Below, one piece after another: positions 47,330 to 58,785 of a stretch of DNA of 64,000 nucleotides. The notes beneath the pieces were generated by a model that did no database searches, had not been told where the DNA came from, and was given only the letters and a program-made list of their open reading frames with translations. Location: the NCBI GenBank assembly GCA_000151295.1, contig GG745356.1:131334-195333 (forward strand), given 5' to 3'. Numbering within the stretch: the stretch's first letter is position 1; each line of letters opens with the position of its first letter. The position numbers were made by a program, and so were the translations under genes. This DNA comes from Allomyces macrogynus ATCC 38327 (taxonomy: Eukaryota > Blastocladiomycota > Blastocladiomycetes > Blastocladiales > Blastocladiaceae).

Positions 47330-50300
47330 ATGCTCACCAGCACGACCAAGGCCCTGCTCGACCCGATATCCGACGCGGTCGCGCAGCTGATTGTCATCAC
47401 CGCACAGGCCGAGCTCGGGTCGACGCCGATCCCAGACCTGCGCGAGTACGCACAGCAGATCGCCGTCAACGTCGACATGCTCTCGTCGGCGGGCGAGTCG
47501 CTGCTCGACCCGGAGGCGCTCGCCATTGAGACGGGTGGCGTCATGGACGTGGCCAAGCTGCAGGCCGCCATGACTGACGGGTGCAAGCAGGGTACACGCG
47601 TACTTCCCTCTTTTCCCGCTCCGGCCGCATACTTTCTCACCTTTGATCTACCCGCGCTAGTCCGCTCCGCCGCCGCGCAACTCGTCGCCGTCGCCTCTCA
47701 GCTCGCCGCGGACCCACTGAGCTCGACGGGCCGGAACCACCTCGTCGACGCGACCCGCGGCATCTTTGCCGGCACCCAGGCCATTCTCAACACCTACGAC
47801 GAATCCGAAATCCAAAAGATCGTTGTCGTCGCACGCACTCTGCCGTTACGCCTGACGCAGCTCGCTGCGCAAGTCGCAACAACCCCGACCGCCCCAGACC
47901 TCGTCACGCACATCAAGCGGCACGCGCAGCGGTCCGTCTTTCTCGCGCACCTCGTTCACGCGCGCGTGCCGGAACTCCTCCACCCGCCGATCGCGCACTC
48001 GCTGGCAGCGCATTTGGCGAGGCTCGAGCAGGCAATTACCGCGGCGGTCGCGGCGACCCGCGTGATTCTCGCGGCCGCCGCGGCCGGGGGCCAGAATGGC
48101 GGCGTGCGTGTCGTCGGCACGCGGCATCTGTTGGAGCGGCACAGCGGCGCGTTCGCGCGCGCTTGTGCCGGGATCGCGCGCGACGTGCAGCGCACCGCCA
48201 TGGACGCGGTCGACGAAGCCGACGAAGAGGACGAGGCCGCGAATGTCGCGTGGGAACCGGCCGCGGCCGAAGACGCGCGCGATTTGCGCGACCGCGTCCG
48301 TGCGGCCGCCGAAGCCGCGCACGACGGGGACCGCGCCGCGTGGACTGCCGCTGCCGCGCATGCGCGGAACCAGGTGGAAACGCTGCGGTGCGCCCTGCCG
48401 GGAGGAACGGCGCGGTATGAGGCGGCGCTCAAGCGCGTCGAGGACTTGTTGTGCTCGCCGGTCCCACTGACGGACGACGAACAGACGGCGGTGGTTGAGG
48501 CCGCGGAGGAGATTGTGCGTGATGCGGACGCGGATGCGCGCAAGGTCGCAGCCGCGCCGGTGCTCGACGCGCTCGTTGCGCAATTGCCGGCACGAATTGC
48601 CGCAGCGGTGGGCGCGTCGGCCGACGAGTGGACCAACCGGGCGAAGCAGGCGCGCGCGCTCGTGCAGGCGATCCAGGACGAGGTCGCGGACCGTGGGGTC
48701 CCACTGGATACCGAGGCCCCTGACGCGTTGACTGAACTGATCGACTGCCTCGCGCAACCCGAGCCGCCAGGAGCGCCCGAGGCCGTGCAGAACTTGGCGA
48801 TCCATACCGCCGACGCGATCAAGAACGCGACGAAAGACAACCTGTCCACCCCACGCGCCGTCCCGTCACCGACTGACCGCCTCGTCTCGCGCATCGCCGA
48901 GGCTGTGGCCCTCGCCGAGACCGCATGGCCCAACGCCGCGGGCGCGCGCGCCACCGAGGAACTCGCTGCGCTCATGCAGGACATGCACGCGCGCAGGGTC
49001 CTGCTCGACGACGCGACGAACGTCGCGCTCGATAAGATTCAGTCGGTCCTGGCAGGGACGACGCTCAACCCGGCGGATGCCGCGGGGCTGCTAGGCATGA
49101 CACTCAGCACCGTCGATCAAGTGATTGCCGCGGAAAAGGCAAACCGATTAGCCGCTAAAGCCGCGACCGCCGCGAGTCTGGCGCCAGCTGAGATCAAGGC
49201 GCTCGTCGACCAAGTCGTCGCCGAAGTCACGGACCTCGCGGCCGTGGGGGCCGAGAGCTGGGCGACGGATGCGCCGCATGTGGCCAAGACGTTGGCTGCA
49301 CTCCGCACCGCCCTTGCCGCGCGCGGTGTACCCGTCGACGCCGACACGATCCGCACGCTCGACGCCCTCCACGCGGCTTTGCAAGATCCGACCGCCCCGT
49401 CGCCCACCGCGCGCGTGCAACTCGCCGGCAGTCTCTCCGCCACTGCCGACCGGATCAAATCGGCCATCGAAACGCACGCAAGGAGCCAGTCGCATCTGAC
49501 GCTCGCCACGACCACTGCCACCGCCTCCACCACGACCCCAGCGACGATCGCCGCCCTCGCGAACCAAACCTTCGCGCACATCACTGACCTCACGTCTCAC
49601 CCGGGCACGTGGCCGACCGCGGCCCCTCGCGCGGCCGAGTCACTCGCGTCCCTGCGCGCCGAACTCGCACGCCGTGGGGTCCATCTCGATCCCGATACCG
49701 ACCGCGCACTGGATTCGATCACTGCGCTGTTGCACCTCCCGGCGGCGCCGAACGCGGCGGCGCTTGGGGAGTTGGCTGCGGCTGCGGCGGTCGTGGCGGA
49801 CCGGGTCAAGGCCGCGGACGTGGCGTCGCGTGGGGTACGTGCGGGGCTTGCGCTGGATGCGCTGGCGACTGCGGCGGTCGCGACGCGGACGTTAATGGAG
49901 AATCCGAAGGATGGGGTCGCCGGGTTCAGAGATGCGGCGAGAGGGCTGGTCCGGGTGGTTCGTGCCGAACGGTGTCCGGACGTGGTGGCCGATTTGGCGG
50001 CGCATGCGCACGAGGTCGGGACCGCGGCGGAGGTGGTTGTGGAAGGTGGTGCGGGCGAGGCCGCGAGGGAGTATTTGGAGATGGCGGTGGGTGAGTGGAC
50101 GAAGGCGTTAGAGAGGGCAAAGGAGAAGGTGGTCGTGGCGCGGTACGAGCCGGAGGTGATGGTCGCATCGAGCGGTACGTGCGCTTCCGCGATCACTTTT
50201 TGGACTTGGCTAGGAAGTCTGACATGTCTCTTTCCCCCGTCAATAGCGGCCAAGGTTGAGCGTCTCGCACACCAAGTGCACCTCAGCAAGACGCGCGGCG

Positions 50301-51808
50301 CTGTTACGCTCACGTCCGACGTGGCCTCCCTCGCCGCGGCATTCCGCGGATTCGTTGCCGCCGTCAAGCGCGAGGCCGATAACTCGTCTTCCGTCGAGTA
50401 CGTCACGCGGCTCGCACGCGCAACGGCTGCGATTGATGACCAGGACCCGAACGCGGTTCTCGCCGCCGTCCAGGACGTGTCGAACGCGATTCGTGACGAG
50501 AAGGGGGTGCATGTCGCCGCGTTGGCGGCGCCGAATGTCCCGCATGTTCCGGAGCCAGAAGTCGCGGGCGAGGTGGTGCCGCCGGCAGCGGCGCCGGGTG
50601 GTGCGGTGGAGGAGGTGGCAGAAGGGGTGGGGAAGCTTGCGGTGGAGGTTCCCGTGGTGGCCGAGGATGTGGTGGTCGTCGAGGAAGACGCGCCGGAGCC
50701 TCTGTCGCCCAAGGAGGCGCAGGCGAATCCGCTCAAGGTACGCTTGATCCCGATCTGAGGTGGGATTCTGTCTGTGATTCTGACCGTTCCCCACCCCTGA
50801 TTCCAGGCCGCTGCGCAAGAACTCGTCATGGAAACCTCCAAGTGGTCTCGCGCAGCCAACCCCGTCGTGCACACGGCCTCGGACATTTCCTCGCGCCTTC
50901 GGGAACTCGCCGAACAATACCAGCTCGACTCGCCCGCGGCTAAACTAACCCTGCTCGGGTCCACGCGTGAAGTCGTGCAACTGTGCCAGTTGCTCGACAC
51001 TCATATCCGGCAAATCGTCGACCAATGCACCGACAAGCGGCTGCGCACGGCGCTGGCCCGGTCGGCCGACTTGATCCCGACCCTCGCGCAACAACTCAAG
51101 ATCTTGGCGTCGGTCAAGGCCAGTTCCCCCGCGAATGATCTGGACGCGGAACGCGGGCTGGTCGTCTGCGCGCAGAATTTAATGACCGCGGTGCGCGACG
51201 TCTTGCGACATGCGGAGGCCGCGGCACTGCGCGTGAATGTCAAGACAGCCGCGACCGTCGGGATCGCGGCGATCAAGTTCAAGCGCAACTTGTTCCTCGG
51301 TAAGGGACGGCGCGCCGCGGCCGCGGCCGCGGCCGCGGAGGGCGGTGCGAGCCCAACTACCCCGGCTCCCGTCGCCGCTGCCGCCTTACCGACCGCGATC
51401 CGCGCGTCGTCTGCTGCGAACGCCGCCGCCGCTGCCACTTTCGCAGACCCGTCCGCGTCGCGGTCGCGCGTGCCGTCGGCCGGCGCGACCCGCACCACGC
51501 CGGCGCGCACGTTCGGCCCCTCGTCGACCACGTCGACCCCGGCCGAACCCGCTATTCTAGAAGACGCGGTCGGCGCGATGCCCGTGTCCTCAGTCCGCGC
51601 GGCGGCGGCGCGGTTCAACGTCGAGGCGGCGCGCGCCATCCCCGCGGGGGTCACGGCGAGCTTGCCCGTGTCGCGGCGCACGTCGACGCAGCCGCTTGAG
51701 GGGAAGGACGCAGCGGCCGCGCGGCGGACGCCGGCGGCGCCGGCGATGATGACGGGGACGGGTCGGATTGCGGATTTGTTGACGCGGAAGCCTGCGCAGG
51801 AGAAGTGA
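47330..51808 (+). CDS. Vinculin/alpha-catenin family protein, 1422 aa
   Basis: Vinculin links membrane adhesion complexes to F-actin. Four exons (47330-47591, 47661-50174, 50247-50737, 50807-51808) join in phase. The head has RSAAAQLVAVASQLAADPLS and GRNHLVDATRGIFAGTQAIL, matching the vinculin head. Residues about 404-822 hold four helical repeats of about 105 aa, each with a (R)GV-x-(L/V)D-x-(D/E)-x-x-x-x-L-D/T motif: RGVPLDTEAPDALTELIDCL, RRVLLDDATNVALDKIQSVL, RGVPVDADTIRTLDALHAAL, RGVHLDPDTDRALDSITALL. An acidic Pro-rich linker (EEDAPEPLSPKEAQANP) precedes the actin/lipid-binding tail at about 1090-1245, with QCTDKRLRTALARSADLIPT and LAQQLKILASVKAS very close to animal vinculin. About 175 low-complexity residues (Ala/Thr/Ser) follow the tail. 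Longer than animal vinculin (about 1066). Vinculins are rare in fungi. Confidence 0.92.
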
Positions 51809-52192
51809 GGAGGATTGGAGTGGAGCGGGTGGAGAGGAGAGGGGCGGACCGGAGGAGGGGGGCGGGAGGCTCCCGGTAGGGAGGACTGGACTGGGAACGA
51901 TGGTGAGGGGGGAGAGACTTCGAGGGAATGAAATCACAATCGAAATCCCTGTGTGGTGGGCAAGCTTTAGCGGGCCAAAAGTTCACAAACGGCGGAGCGA
52001 GTGGTCAAACAACCTCCCCCAACAGCCGAGGCGACCTGTCACCAGAGCGGTGCCAGACTCCAGTTTCGCCACACCGGCTCTCTCCAGAGCAACGTCGCAC
52101 CCGCCGCGAACGACTTGCCCAGACTTTGCAAACTTGTCCTCACCAAGCAAACCGGCATCTTCTTTTCAGCATCAGTCAGTCGCTGCACGACC
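51809..52192. other. Intergenic, vinculin 3' flank and leader of TMEM41-like B
   Basis: Short GC-rich purine-skewed stretch followed by the leader of the next gene. No supported gene. Confidence 0.45.
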
Positions 52193-53513
52193 ATGGCCAA
52201 ACGATCCAAAACCAGCCGCCGATCGCAAGTGGCGATGCCCGCGACCAAGAGCTCCAGCACCAGAAATGATTCGATGAGCAGCACGGCAACGACCACCAGC
52301 TTCATGCTCGCTTCAATTGCATCAGCTCTTCACCGTCACGACTCCAAGGAGCAAGATGACGAAGCGGGACCATCAGCGACCAAGGCTGAACCGGCCACGA
52401 GCGAACCGTCTACGGCCATGCTCTTGCTGCGACTCAGTGCCTATGGCGTTATCATGGCCGCGTCAATTGGCGGCATTTACGCCCTCACGCATACTTTGCC
52501 GCCGCTCGACTCGGGCGTCACAGTGAATTTGCAAGTCTCGTCGCTGCACGACATCAAGGGTGCGTTCAGGCTGTTTGTCGTCGGATACTCAGTTGGGAAT
52601 GCTAAGTCTAAGTTAACCCACTTGTTTCTCCATCAGCGCTCGCCATGGTCCTGCAGCAGTATTCGGAAGAGCACTTCGCGCACGTTCTTGGTCTGTTCAC
52701 GGCGTTCTACGTGTTCAAGCAGACGTTTTCGATCCCAGGCGCCATGGCCTTGGTACGGCACTCGTTCTCGGCCTCGTGCGGGCCAGCGTACCACGCTGCA
52801 AGCTCACCTCCGCTTCAACTTATTAGAATCTGGTCGCCGGCTCTCTCTACGGCACGTGGGGCTCGGCGCTCGCCATTTTCCTGACCGCCGTCGGCGCTTC
52901 GTGCTGCTACCTCCTCTCGCGTGCATTCGGCGCGCCCCTCGTGAAACGGTTCCTGATCGACCGGTCGCCCGACGGCAAAGTCGCGCGCCTGGCGGCCCGC
53001 GTGCGGCGCGAACACGCGCAGAACCACCTTCTCTATTACCTGCTCTTCCTGCGCATTTTCCCGCTCACGCCCAACTGGCTGCTGAACCTGGCCAGTCCGG
53101 TGATTGGCGTGCCGCTCGTGCCGCACTTTTTCGTGTCAGTCCTGGTCGGGCTCGCGCCGTACAATATCGTGACGACGCAGGCAGGCGCGATTCTCGCGTC
53201 GCTTGACCGGATCGAGGATATCCTCCAGCCGGCATTGTTGGCGAAATTGGCGGGGATGGCGGCAATGGCGCTCGTGCCGGTCTGGCTGAAGCGCCGGTCG
53301 AGCGGGTACCTTGCTGAGGAAGAGGGGGATGTGGTGGAGAAGGTGACGGCGGTGGTGGAGGAGAAGACGACGGGGGCGGATGCGGTTGCTGTCGCAGGTG
53401 TGAAAGGCGAGGTCGTGCGGACGAAGAGCGCGGTGCCCACATTTGACCCGAGTTATGACGGTCCGGCACGCCGTACGCGCAGCGCGAAGCGCCGAATGCA
53501 GGCGAGCAAATAG
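52193..53513 (+). CDS. TMEM41/TVP38 (DedA, VTT-domain) membrane protein, paralogue B
   Basis: Same family as 27800-29291 and closer to TMEM41B. Exons 52193-52559, 52637-52752 and 52827-53513 join in phase to 389 aa. The Lys/Ser-rich N-terminus is followed by a first helix (AYGVIMAASIGGIYALTHTL). The VTT core reads LHDIKALAMVLQQYSEEHFA, VFKQTFSIPGAMALNLVAGS and FLRIFPLTPNWLLNLASPVI. LAPYNIVTTQAGAILASLD follows, then a charged tail. F-x-R-x-F-P-x-x-PNW-x-x-N is the family signature of this group. The intron donors are GTGCGT and GTACGG. Known family members act in ER lipid scrambling and autophagosome formation. Having two distinct members within 25 kb may reflect an old duplication, since the two proteins are quite divergent. 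Confidence 0.88.
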
Positions 53514-54004
53514 ATACGGGCCTGGTTTACGATCGGGTGGCTGAAGAAAACAGTTTGATTTTGACGCTGACAGCGGCCGCTTCAGTCATTTGTTGTCAGT
53601 GCTCTGCGTTTCGTGACACGACGCGACTCATCCTGCTCGTCGACTCGTCGTTCCTGCCAGCGTCACGATATGATATGTATGTATCAGGAGCATCGCCGGT
53701 CTCGACCAGACGGTATTGATTCGACCTGAATACGGATGCCGACGATGCGGTCGGTCCTGTCGGTTGGCGCATCTATCCGAGGGCAACGCATTTCTTGGAC
53801 GAATCGTTGCGTCCTCATCGAGTTGCTTTGATGTTGGCCATGATGCTTCGACCTTGCAACATGCGCTTCGCATCTCTCACATCCGCACATCCATTTCTTT
53901 GCTTGAAACAACGTTGTCGACTGAAAGTATCAGCCACCAAGCAAGACCTATCATTCCACCGCCCCAACTTGTCGCAATCAACACCAACAACGCTCAACAC
54001 AGTC
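53514..54004. other. Intergenic, lower GC
   Basis: 491 bp containing the TMEM41-like 3' flank and the MED11 leader. Nothing recognisable. Confidence 0.45.
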
Positions 54005-54567
54005 ATGGACCCCAACGCACCATCATCCAACACTGAACCCGCCACCGCGCTGCCCGAATGGCTCACCGAGATCACGTCCGTCGAGCACGACTTGGTCGCC
54101 GTTCTTGAGCGCATGGCCGACGTGTTCGACCTGCTCGCCGAACCCATCAGCGCGCGCGTCGAAGCCATGCAGGCGGCCGGCGAGATCACAGTCGGCGACG
54201 ACGCGCTGCCTATGGCTGAGGGGGACCAAACGTCCGACATGATGGCCTACGTTGGCGAGCACCTCGACTTGCTCGATGTGCGTATCCCTGTACCGTAATT
54301 CTTCTCCACCTGACAAAGCACTCTGACGGCGTGCTTGCATCATGATAGCGGATTCAACGTACTCTGCGCAAGCAATTCCGCCGGCTCGCTGATCAAGGGA
54401 TTGGCACGACGCTCCCGCCGTACCAGGCCAATATCTACGCCGAGGAGAAGCAACTCGATTTGTCTGCCGAGGCGCTGCATCTCGCGAGGGCGCGTGTCGA
54501 GGCGATTTTGGCCAAGGTCGATGTGGGATCCTTGGGTTCGCTGCCATCAAGTACAAGCACGCTGTGA
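54005..54567 (+). CDS. MED11: Probable Mediator head subunit MED11
   Basis: MED11 pairs with MED22 in the Mediator head and helps RNA polymerase II initiation. Two exons (54005-54277, 54349-54567) join in phase 0 (GTGCGT...GATAG) to 163 aa. The segment LTEITSVEHDLVAVLERMAD fits the first helix of MED11 (a helix beginning near an I-x-x-L-x-x-I/V-E-x-D pattern). HLDLLDRIQRTLRKQFRRLA, followed by DQGI, fits the later L-R-x-Q-x-x-x-L-E-x-G-I pattern. The remainder (YAEEKQLDLSAEALHLARAR) is helical. The protein has no membrane segment. Because the family is short and all-helical, another small coiled-coil subunit remains possible. The C-terminal 15 residues may be affected by a missed splice. Confidence 0.55.
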
Positions 54568-54827
54568 ACCGTCATTTATATTTGGTGCAATCCGTCAGAC
54601 CGACTGTGGCGAGAATGATGGCGAATGTGCCGCGATCATGAGGTTAGGCTGCATATCTATCGCCGTCGACATTCTGGCGGATTATGGTGCATTTGGCGGC
54701 ACAGGCTGGATCAAGATCTTCAAAAATGTCATAGTTGTTCCAATTTCCAAGAACCGGCGTCGGAATCACATCATCAACGAACGAGCTTCTCCTATACCAG
54801 CGCCGACGCCCGAATGCAAAAGCAGCA

Positions 54828-56832
54828 TCAATCGTAAAAATCGAGCGTCATGTCAACCTTCTCACCGGTCCGCTTGTTGGTCACGTCAAGCACAAGACCC
54901 GAGGGAAGCACCCGTAATTTCGCAAGTAGCGAGCCCACGTCCTCAAAGATGGAGACTGGCTTCACGTTGATCTTGACCGTGCCCACCTCGTCGCATCCGA
55001 CTGTGTCCGTGTAGATGGGATCCTCGAGGTGCGACACAAACACACGGATATTGCCACTCGTCTGCGAGCGGCGGATCGGCACGTAGGTTTTCTCAAAGAC
55101 TTGACCCGGGACGAGATTTTCGCCTTTGCGGATCAAAACCGAGAAACATTTTTCCACCATCGGCAGATCGTCCTCGCTCATGAAAAACCGGTCCATGAGC
55201 TTGTCGCGCGGACCGTACTGCGAGGGCGCATGTATGTCACAGGATCCAACGCCATACGTGCACTGCGCGACTTGCTTGCGAATCAATTCGGGGCGGCAAG
55301 CTATGTGAGGAGGGCGTCTGTCAGTCAAACATTCAAAAATGGAACAAACTTTTCCGGATTTAATCCCAGGTGATGCGCACCAAAAATGGGAGCGCCGAGA
55401 AGAACAGCGGCTGATCCGTTTGGCGACGCGACAAGCTTCATGGCGCCAAAGGGGAGGCGCTTGCGCAATGTGTTGATCAAGTACTTGGATTGCGAGAAGC
55501 CGCCAATGCAGAGAACATGATCGACGTCAATGTCCTTGGCCGTGCACTGTTCATACATTTGAACCCCAAGCTTGACAATCTGGTCCACGATCGGCCGGTA
55601 CAGCTGTTGCATGACCACCGGCGTGATGCAAATCTCGCCCTCGTCCACGTCCACTTCGTCCGAGCCACAATCCTCGTCGCGCAGCCGGTCCATGGTACGT
55701 GGAATCGAAATGCACCCAAAGAACCGATCTTCGCCCGAAAACGACGTTTTGCACTCCTCCCAGTCGCGCAAAATCGCCAGAAGCGCGTTCGGGAATTTAG
55801 CGACGACCTGGTCGTAGACGGCCGGACCAACGGCGCGCTTGAACATGGCGATAAACTCGTCGTCGAGCATGGTCGACCCGCACGACGCGCCCAGTCCAGG
55901 CACGAGTTCCGTAAATCCGTCGCTGCCCATGCGCATGGCCGACAAGTCGGCAGTGCCGCCTCCTGGAAATCAAATCAAATCGGTCAATTTAACAAAGAAG
56001 ACGACGATTCAGGAGCAACGCGGGCGATTTTGACGTACCGAGATCAATCACCAAGATCGCATCATCAGGTTGAATCCGGGTGCGTGTATCAATCGAGAGA
56101 GCCTCGGACAGCAAACCAGCCATTGGCTCCGAGCAAAACACCACGCGTTGCGAGTTGAGCGACGGAATCAAGCTGGCCTTGAACATGGCGCGTTGCATTT
56201 TCTGCTTGGCAGCGTCGCTCCACATTGCTGGGACGGTTACGCACCAGCGCACGTGGTAAGGGTTGAGCTCTCTGGGAAGTGCATTCGGGGGTGGTGTGAG
56301 TCGAGATCGGACCAACACAGTAGGACCGAGTCAGGGACTTGGTATCAAACTCTTGTACTCTTTCAAATCAGAATGCTCGACATGGGCCCCCATGTATTTC
56401 ACAAGCTCGCGCAAGTAGTCGGCAATCACATCCTCGGGCTCCTTACCAAGCTTATTGAGCGTTTTCATGGCAGGGTCATGGCGCTCAAGCTTGCGATCAA
56501 GCAGAAGCTTGAAGCGATCAATGTAGACGTGGCTCTTTTGGTCGTCATGGTGCACACCAAGGGATTGCTTCCAAGCCTCGTTGCCCCACGCAGCAACACT
56601 GCCTTTGGCATCGTAGAGCAACGCCGTGCGCGTTTTGGCATATGGAACAAGTTCAGCAGGCCACGACGTGTTGTACTGAATGTAGCGCGTCAGATGCAAC
56701 TTCTGGGCTGCCGAAATATCGGCCACGGCCTCGTCCTGCCGATTGATGATGTCGATGAACTTGTTGGTTGAGTGGGTAGGCCGGCGCGAGAATGTCGTCA
56801 GGTGTCGCCGCTTGCGACTGGTGTTGGCCCAT
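54828..56832 (-). CDS. Hsp70-like ATPase of the HSPA12 type, 5' end unresolved
   Basis: An actin-fold ATPase of the divergent HSPA12 group; function unknown. In-phase exons: up to 56359, 56271-56039, 55962-55381 and 55300-54828, for at least 551 aa. Recognisable blocks: WPAELVPYAKTRTALLYDAK (near the N-terminus), WCVTVPAMWSDAAKQKMQRA, phosphate-2 VIDLGGGTADLSAM (built across an intron), GLGASCGSTMLDDEF, adenosine motif VLCIGGFSQSKYL and RPELIRKQVAQCTYGVGSCD. The first phosphate loop (DFGTT/YS) expected at the N-terminus is not found. The ATG at 56832 is out of frame with the rest, and the frame reads open to NKFIDIINRQDEAVADISAA without an ATG. Either a 5' exon is missed, or the gene is truncated, or an indel is present. 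Upstream (about 56920-56838) a GTAAGT...CGCAG pair suggests a 5'-UTR intron. Confidence 0.75.
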
Positions 56833-57163
56833 GGTGTCTGCGCGTCAGTGACAATAGAGAAAATGAAGAGGGAGAGGATTAGGAAACGACAAGGAGCATT
56901 GCTGAAGTAAATACTTACGCGGCTTCACTTCTCACGCGTTATTCGTGACGCGGAAGTATTGCTGGACGATCATGTTCAATCATGATGCTCGTTGAATCGC
57001 GCGTTTGGCGTTCGCGTTGACGATGAGACGTGTTGGGAATACGGACAAAATCAGGAATGACACTACAGGTGCTGGTGCGCGACCTGGGTTCCAAGTCACT
57101 AAATCGGCCCGTTTTTACAGATTTTTGCGCGGCGAAACACAAACCTCTTCGCCTTCATCCATC
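56833..57163. promoter_or_regulatory. Divergent upstream region with probable 5'-UTR intron
   Basis: 331 bp between divergent starts. On the minus strand GTAAGTATTTAC, then CACTGACG and CGCAG right before ACACCATG, form a plausible intron of about 80 nt in the leader of the HSPA12-like gene. Confidence 0.4.
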
Positions 57164-58684
57164 ATGACCGAAGTCAAGACCGCCAACGCGGCGGAGGCCG
57201 CGACGACAACGTTCCAGCAAGCGCGAGACACCGACGTTGCTGCCTGCGACAAGACGACGACCGAGGCCGATATGACGGACGAGCAACACCATGGCTCTGC
57301 GTGCACGAATCCGAGCCAATCAACTTCGCAGGCGCCCTTGGCAAGCGCTCTGGTGCATAGCATTGCTGAGCCGATTTCAACTGTGCCAAGCTGCACCGCG
57401 TCGACGAGCCGTTGCCTTCAGACAGCCGCTGGCGTTGCTGTGACGACAGACGTCTCTCCCTCAACCGCGCCAGTCCTTGTTCTTGGCGCGGCTCTGGGTC
57501 CAGCCGCTGACCACGTGGTTGTCAGTGCGGTCGCTTCAGTTCGTCCTCTTCGTGTCGATAGCTCTGTCGCTGTTACGATCGACAAGGACCTCACTTCAGT
57601 TAAGCGCAAGCTCAAAAATCTCGTGGTCGAGGTGCTTGATGATCAAGTCAACCGTGCTGCCCGCTCATCCTTTCTCGGGATGACCAATAATCGCATGTTG
57701 AGCCCATGGATTACGAATTTTATCGAGGAGGAGGCCATTTCAAGATTTACTCATTTTGCTCAACCCGCGTGGCGCTTGGGGCATTCACGCGCGGCCTTGT
57801 GTGCGATGATTGCAGAGGGAGTTGGCAACGCATTTCGAAACCACTGGGATCGGCAGCTCATTGGCATCATGGGCAGTGCTGGAACTACCGCTCAGACGCA
57901 TGCATGTGTCGAAGTTGTCGAAGAGTGGGTGAACCGAGCCACAAGGACGCTATCCGACGTTACTGCCCGATTTGATTGCAATCCTGAGCTGCGTAACAAT
58001 ACCGTGGCTCTCGGTGGTGGTCAGCCCGCCCAAGTCTTGTTCACAGGATACCAGAGCACGAATGCCCTCATTTCGGTCGTCGACGAGACCGTGTCATCAA
58101 TTTTACGGGCGTTTCAGGATGTTGGGTTGACTCTGTCGACGACCGTTTACCTCGATTTAATTCGGCACGTGGCACTCCCTTGGCTACAGCTTTTCTTGCA
58201 GGTCAAGTCGATCAACGCAGATTGGGACTTTGTTTTGCCGGATCCCAGGTCGCTCTATTCGCCAACTACCATGGTCGACCCGCCATTGGAACTTGACTGG
58301 TGCAATGCTCCGAAGCTATCAACTGTGCTTGCTGAAACTCGTGTGGTTTTGTTCACGGTGTTCCCCGCCCTCCCATTCCGATTTGGCTTGGCGGAAACGG
58401 TCCTACACCGTGCCGAAACCGTGGTTATTACTGTTCCGCACGTTATACTTCGGCACAAGCGTTCGGATCCAGCTCAGCACGAAGCGCCATCCACTTCTTG
58501 TACTCGCGTGCCGACGCCGATTGCCCCAGTTTCAGTACTGACTTCCTGTGCATGCGGACCGCCCACCGCCCATGCTCCCGATTCTGGTCCGACGCATGCT
58601 CCGGACTCTCAGCGACGCTCTCCTATTCCTGAAACACGACACGCTGCCGAACGACCAACGTTCGCTCCCTGTGCGTCTGCCTGA
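57164..58684 (+). CDS. Unrecognised protein, about 506 aa
   Basis: No family recognised. The open frame begins upstream at 57005, but ATG 57164 has the better context. The first 140 residues are Thr/Ala/Ser-rich. From VKRKLKNLVVEVLDDQVNRA (about residue 145) to about 440 the sequence is complex and mostly helical (WITNFIEEEAISRFTHFAQP, VVDETVSSILRAFQDVGLTL, YLDLIRHVALPWLQLFLQVK), so a folded globular region is likely. The last 70 residues are Pro/Thr-rich. Codons are less G/C-ending than in the conserved genes, suggesting low expression or a young gene. No signal peptide or clear membrane helix. It may be related to its neighbour at 58786, which has a similar size of helical core and codon style, but I see no clear shared motif. 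Confidence 0.5.
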   Translation: MTEVKTANAAEAATTTFQQARDTDVAACDKTTTEADMTDEQHHGSACTNPSQSTSQAPLASALVHSIAEPISTVPSCTASTSRCLQTAAGVAVTTDVSPSTAPVLVLGAALGPAADHVVVSAVASVRPLRVDSSVAVTIDKDLTSVKRKLKNLVVEVLDDQVNRAARSSFLGMTNNRMLSPWITNFIEEEAISRFTHFAQPAWRLGHSRAALCAMIAEGVGNAFRNHWDRQLIGIMGSAGTTAQTHACVEVVEEWVNRATRTLSDVTARFDCNPELRNNTVALGGGQPAQVLFTGYQSTNALISVVDETVSSILRAFQDVGLTLSTTVYLDLIRHVALPWLQLFLQVKSINADWDFVLPDPRSLYSPTTMVDPPLELDWCNAPKLSTVLAETRVVLFTVFPALPFRFGLAETVLHRAETVVITVPHVILRHKRSDPAQHEAPSTSCTRVPTPIAPVSVLTSCACGPPTAHAPDSGPTHAPDSQRRSPIPETRHAAERPTFAPCASA

Positions 58685-58785
58685 CGCGTGGACATGTACG
58701 GATTGCTTCAGTTATAGGCTTCACACATGCATGGATTGACTCGCTGATACTTTCTGCCCGTTATTGTAGCAGGTTTGCAAAGCAA

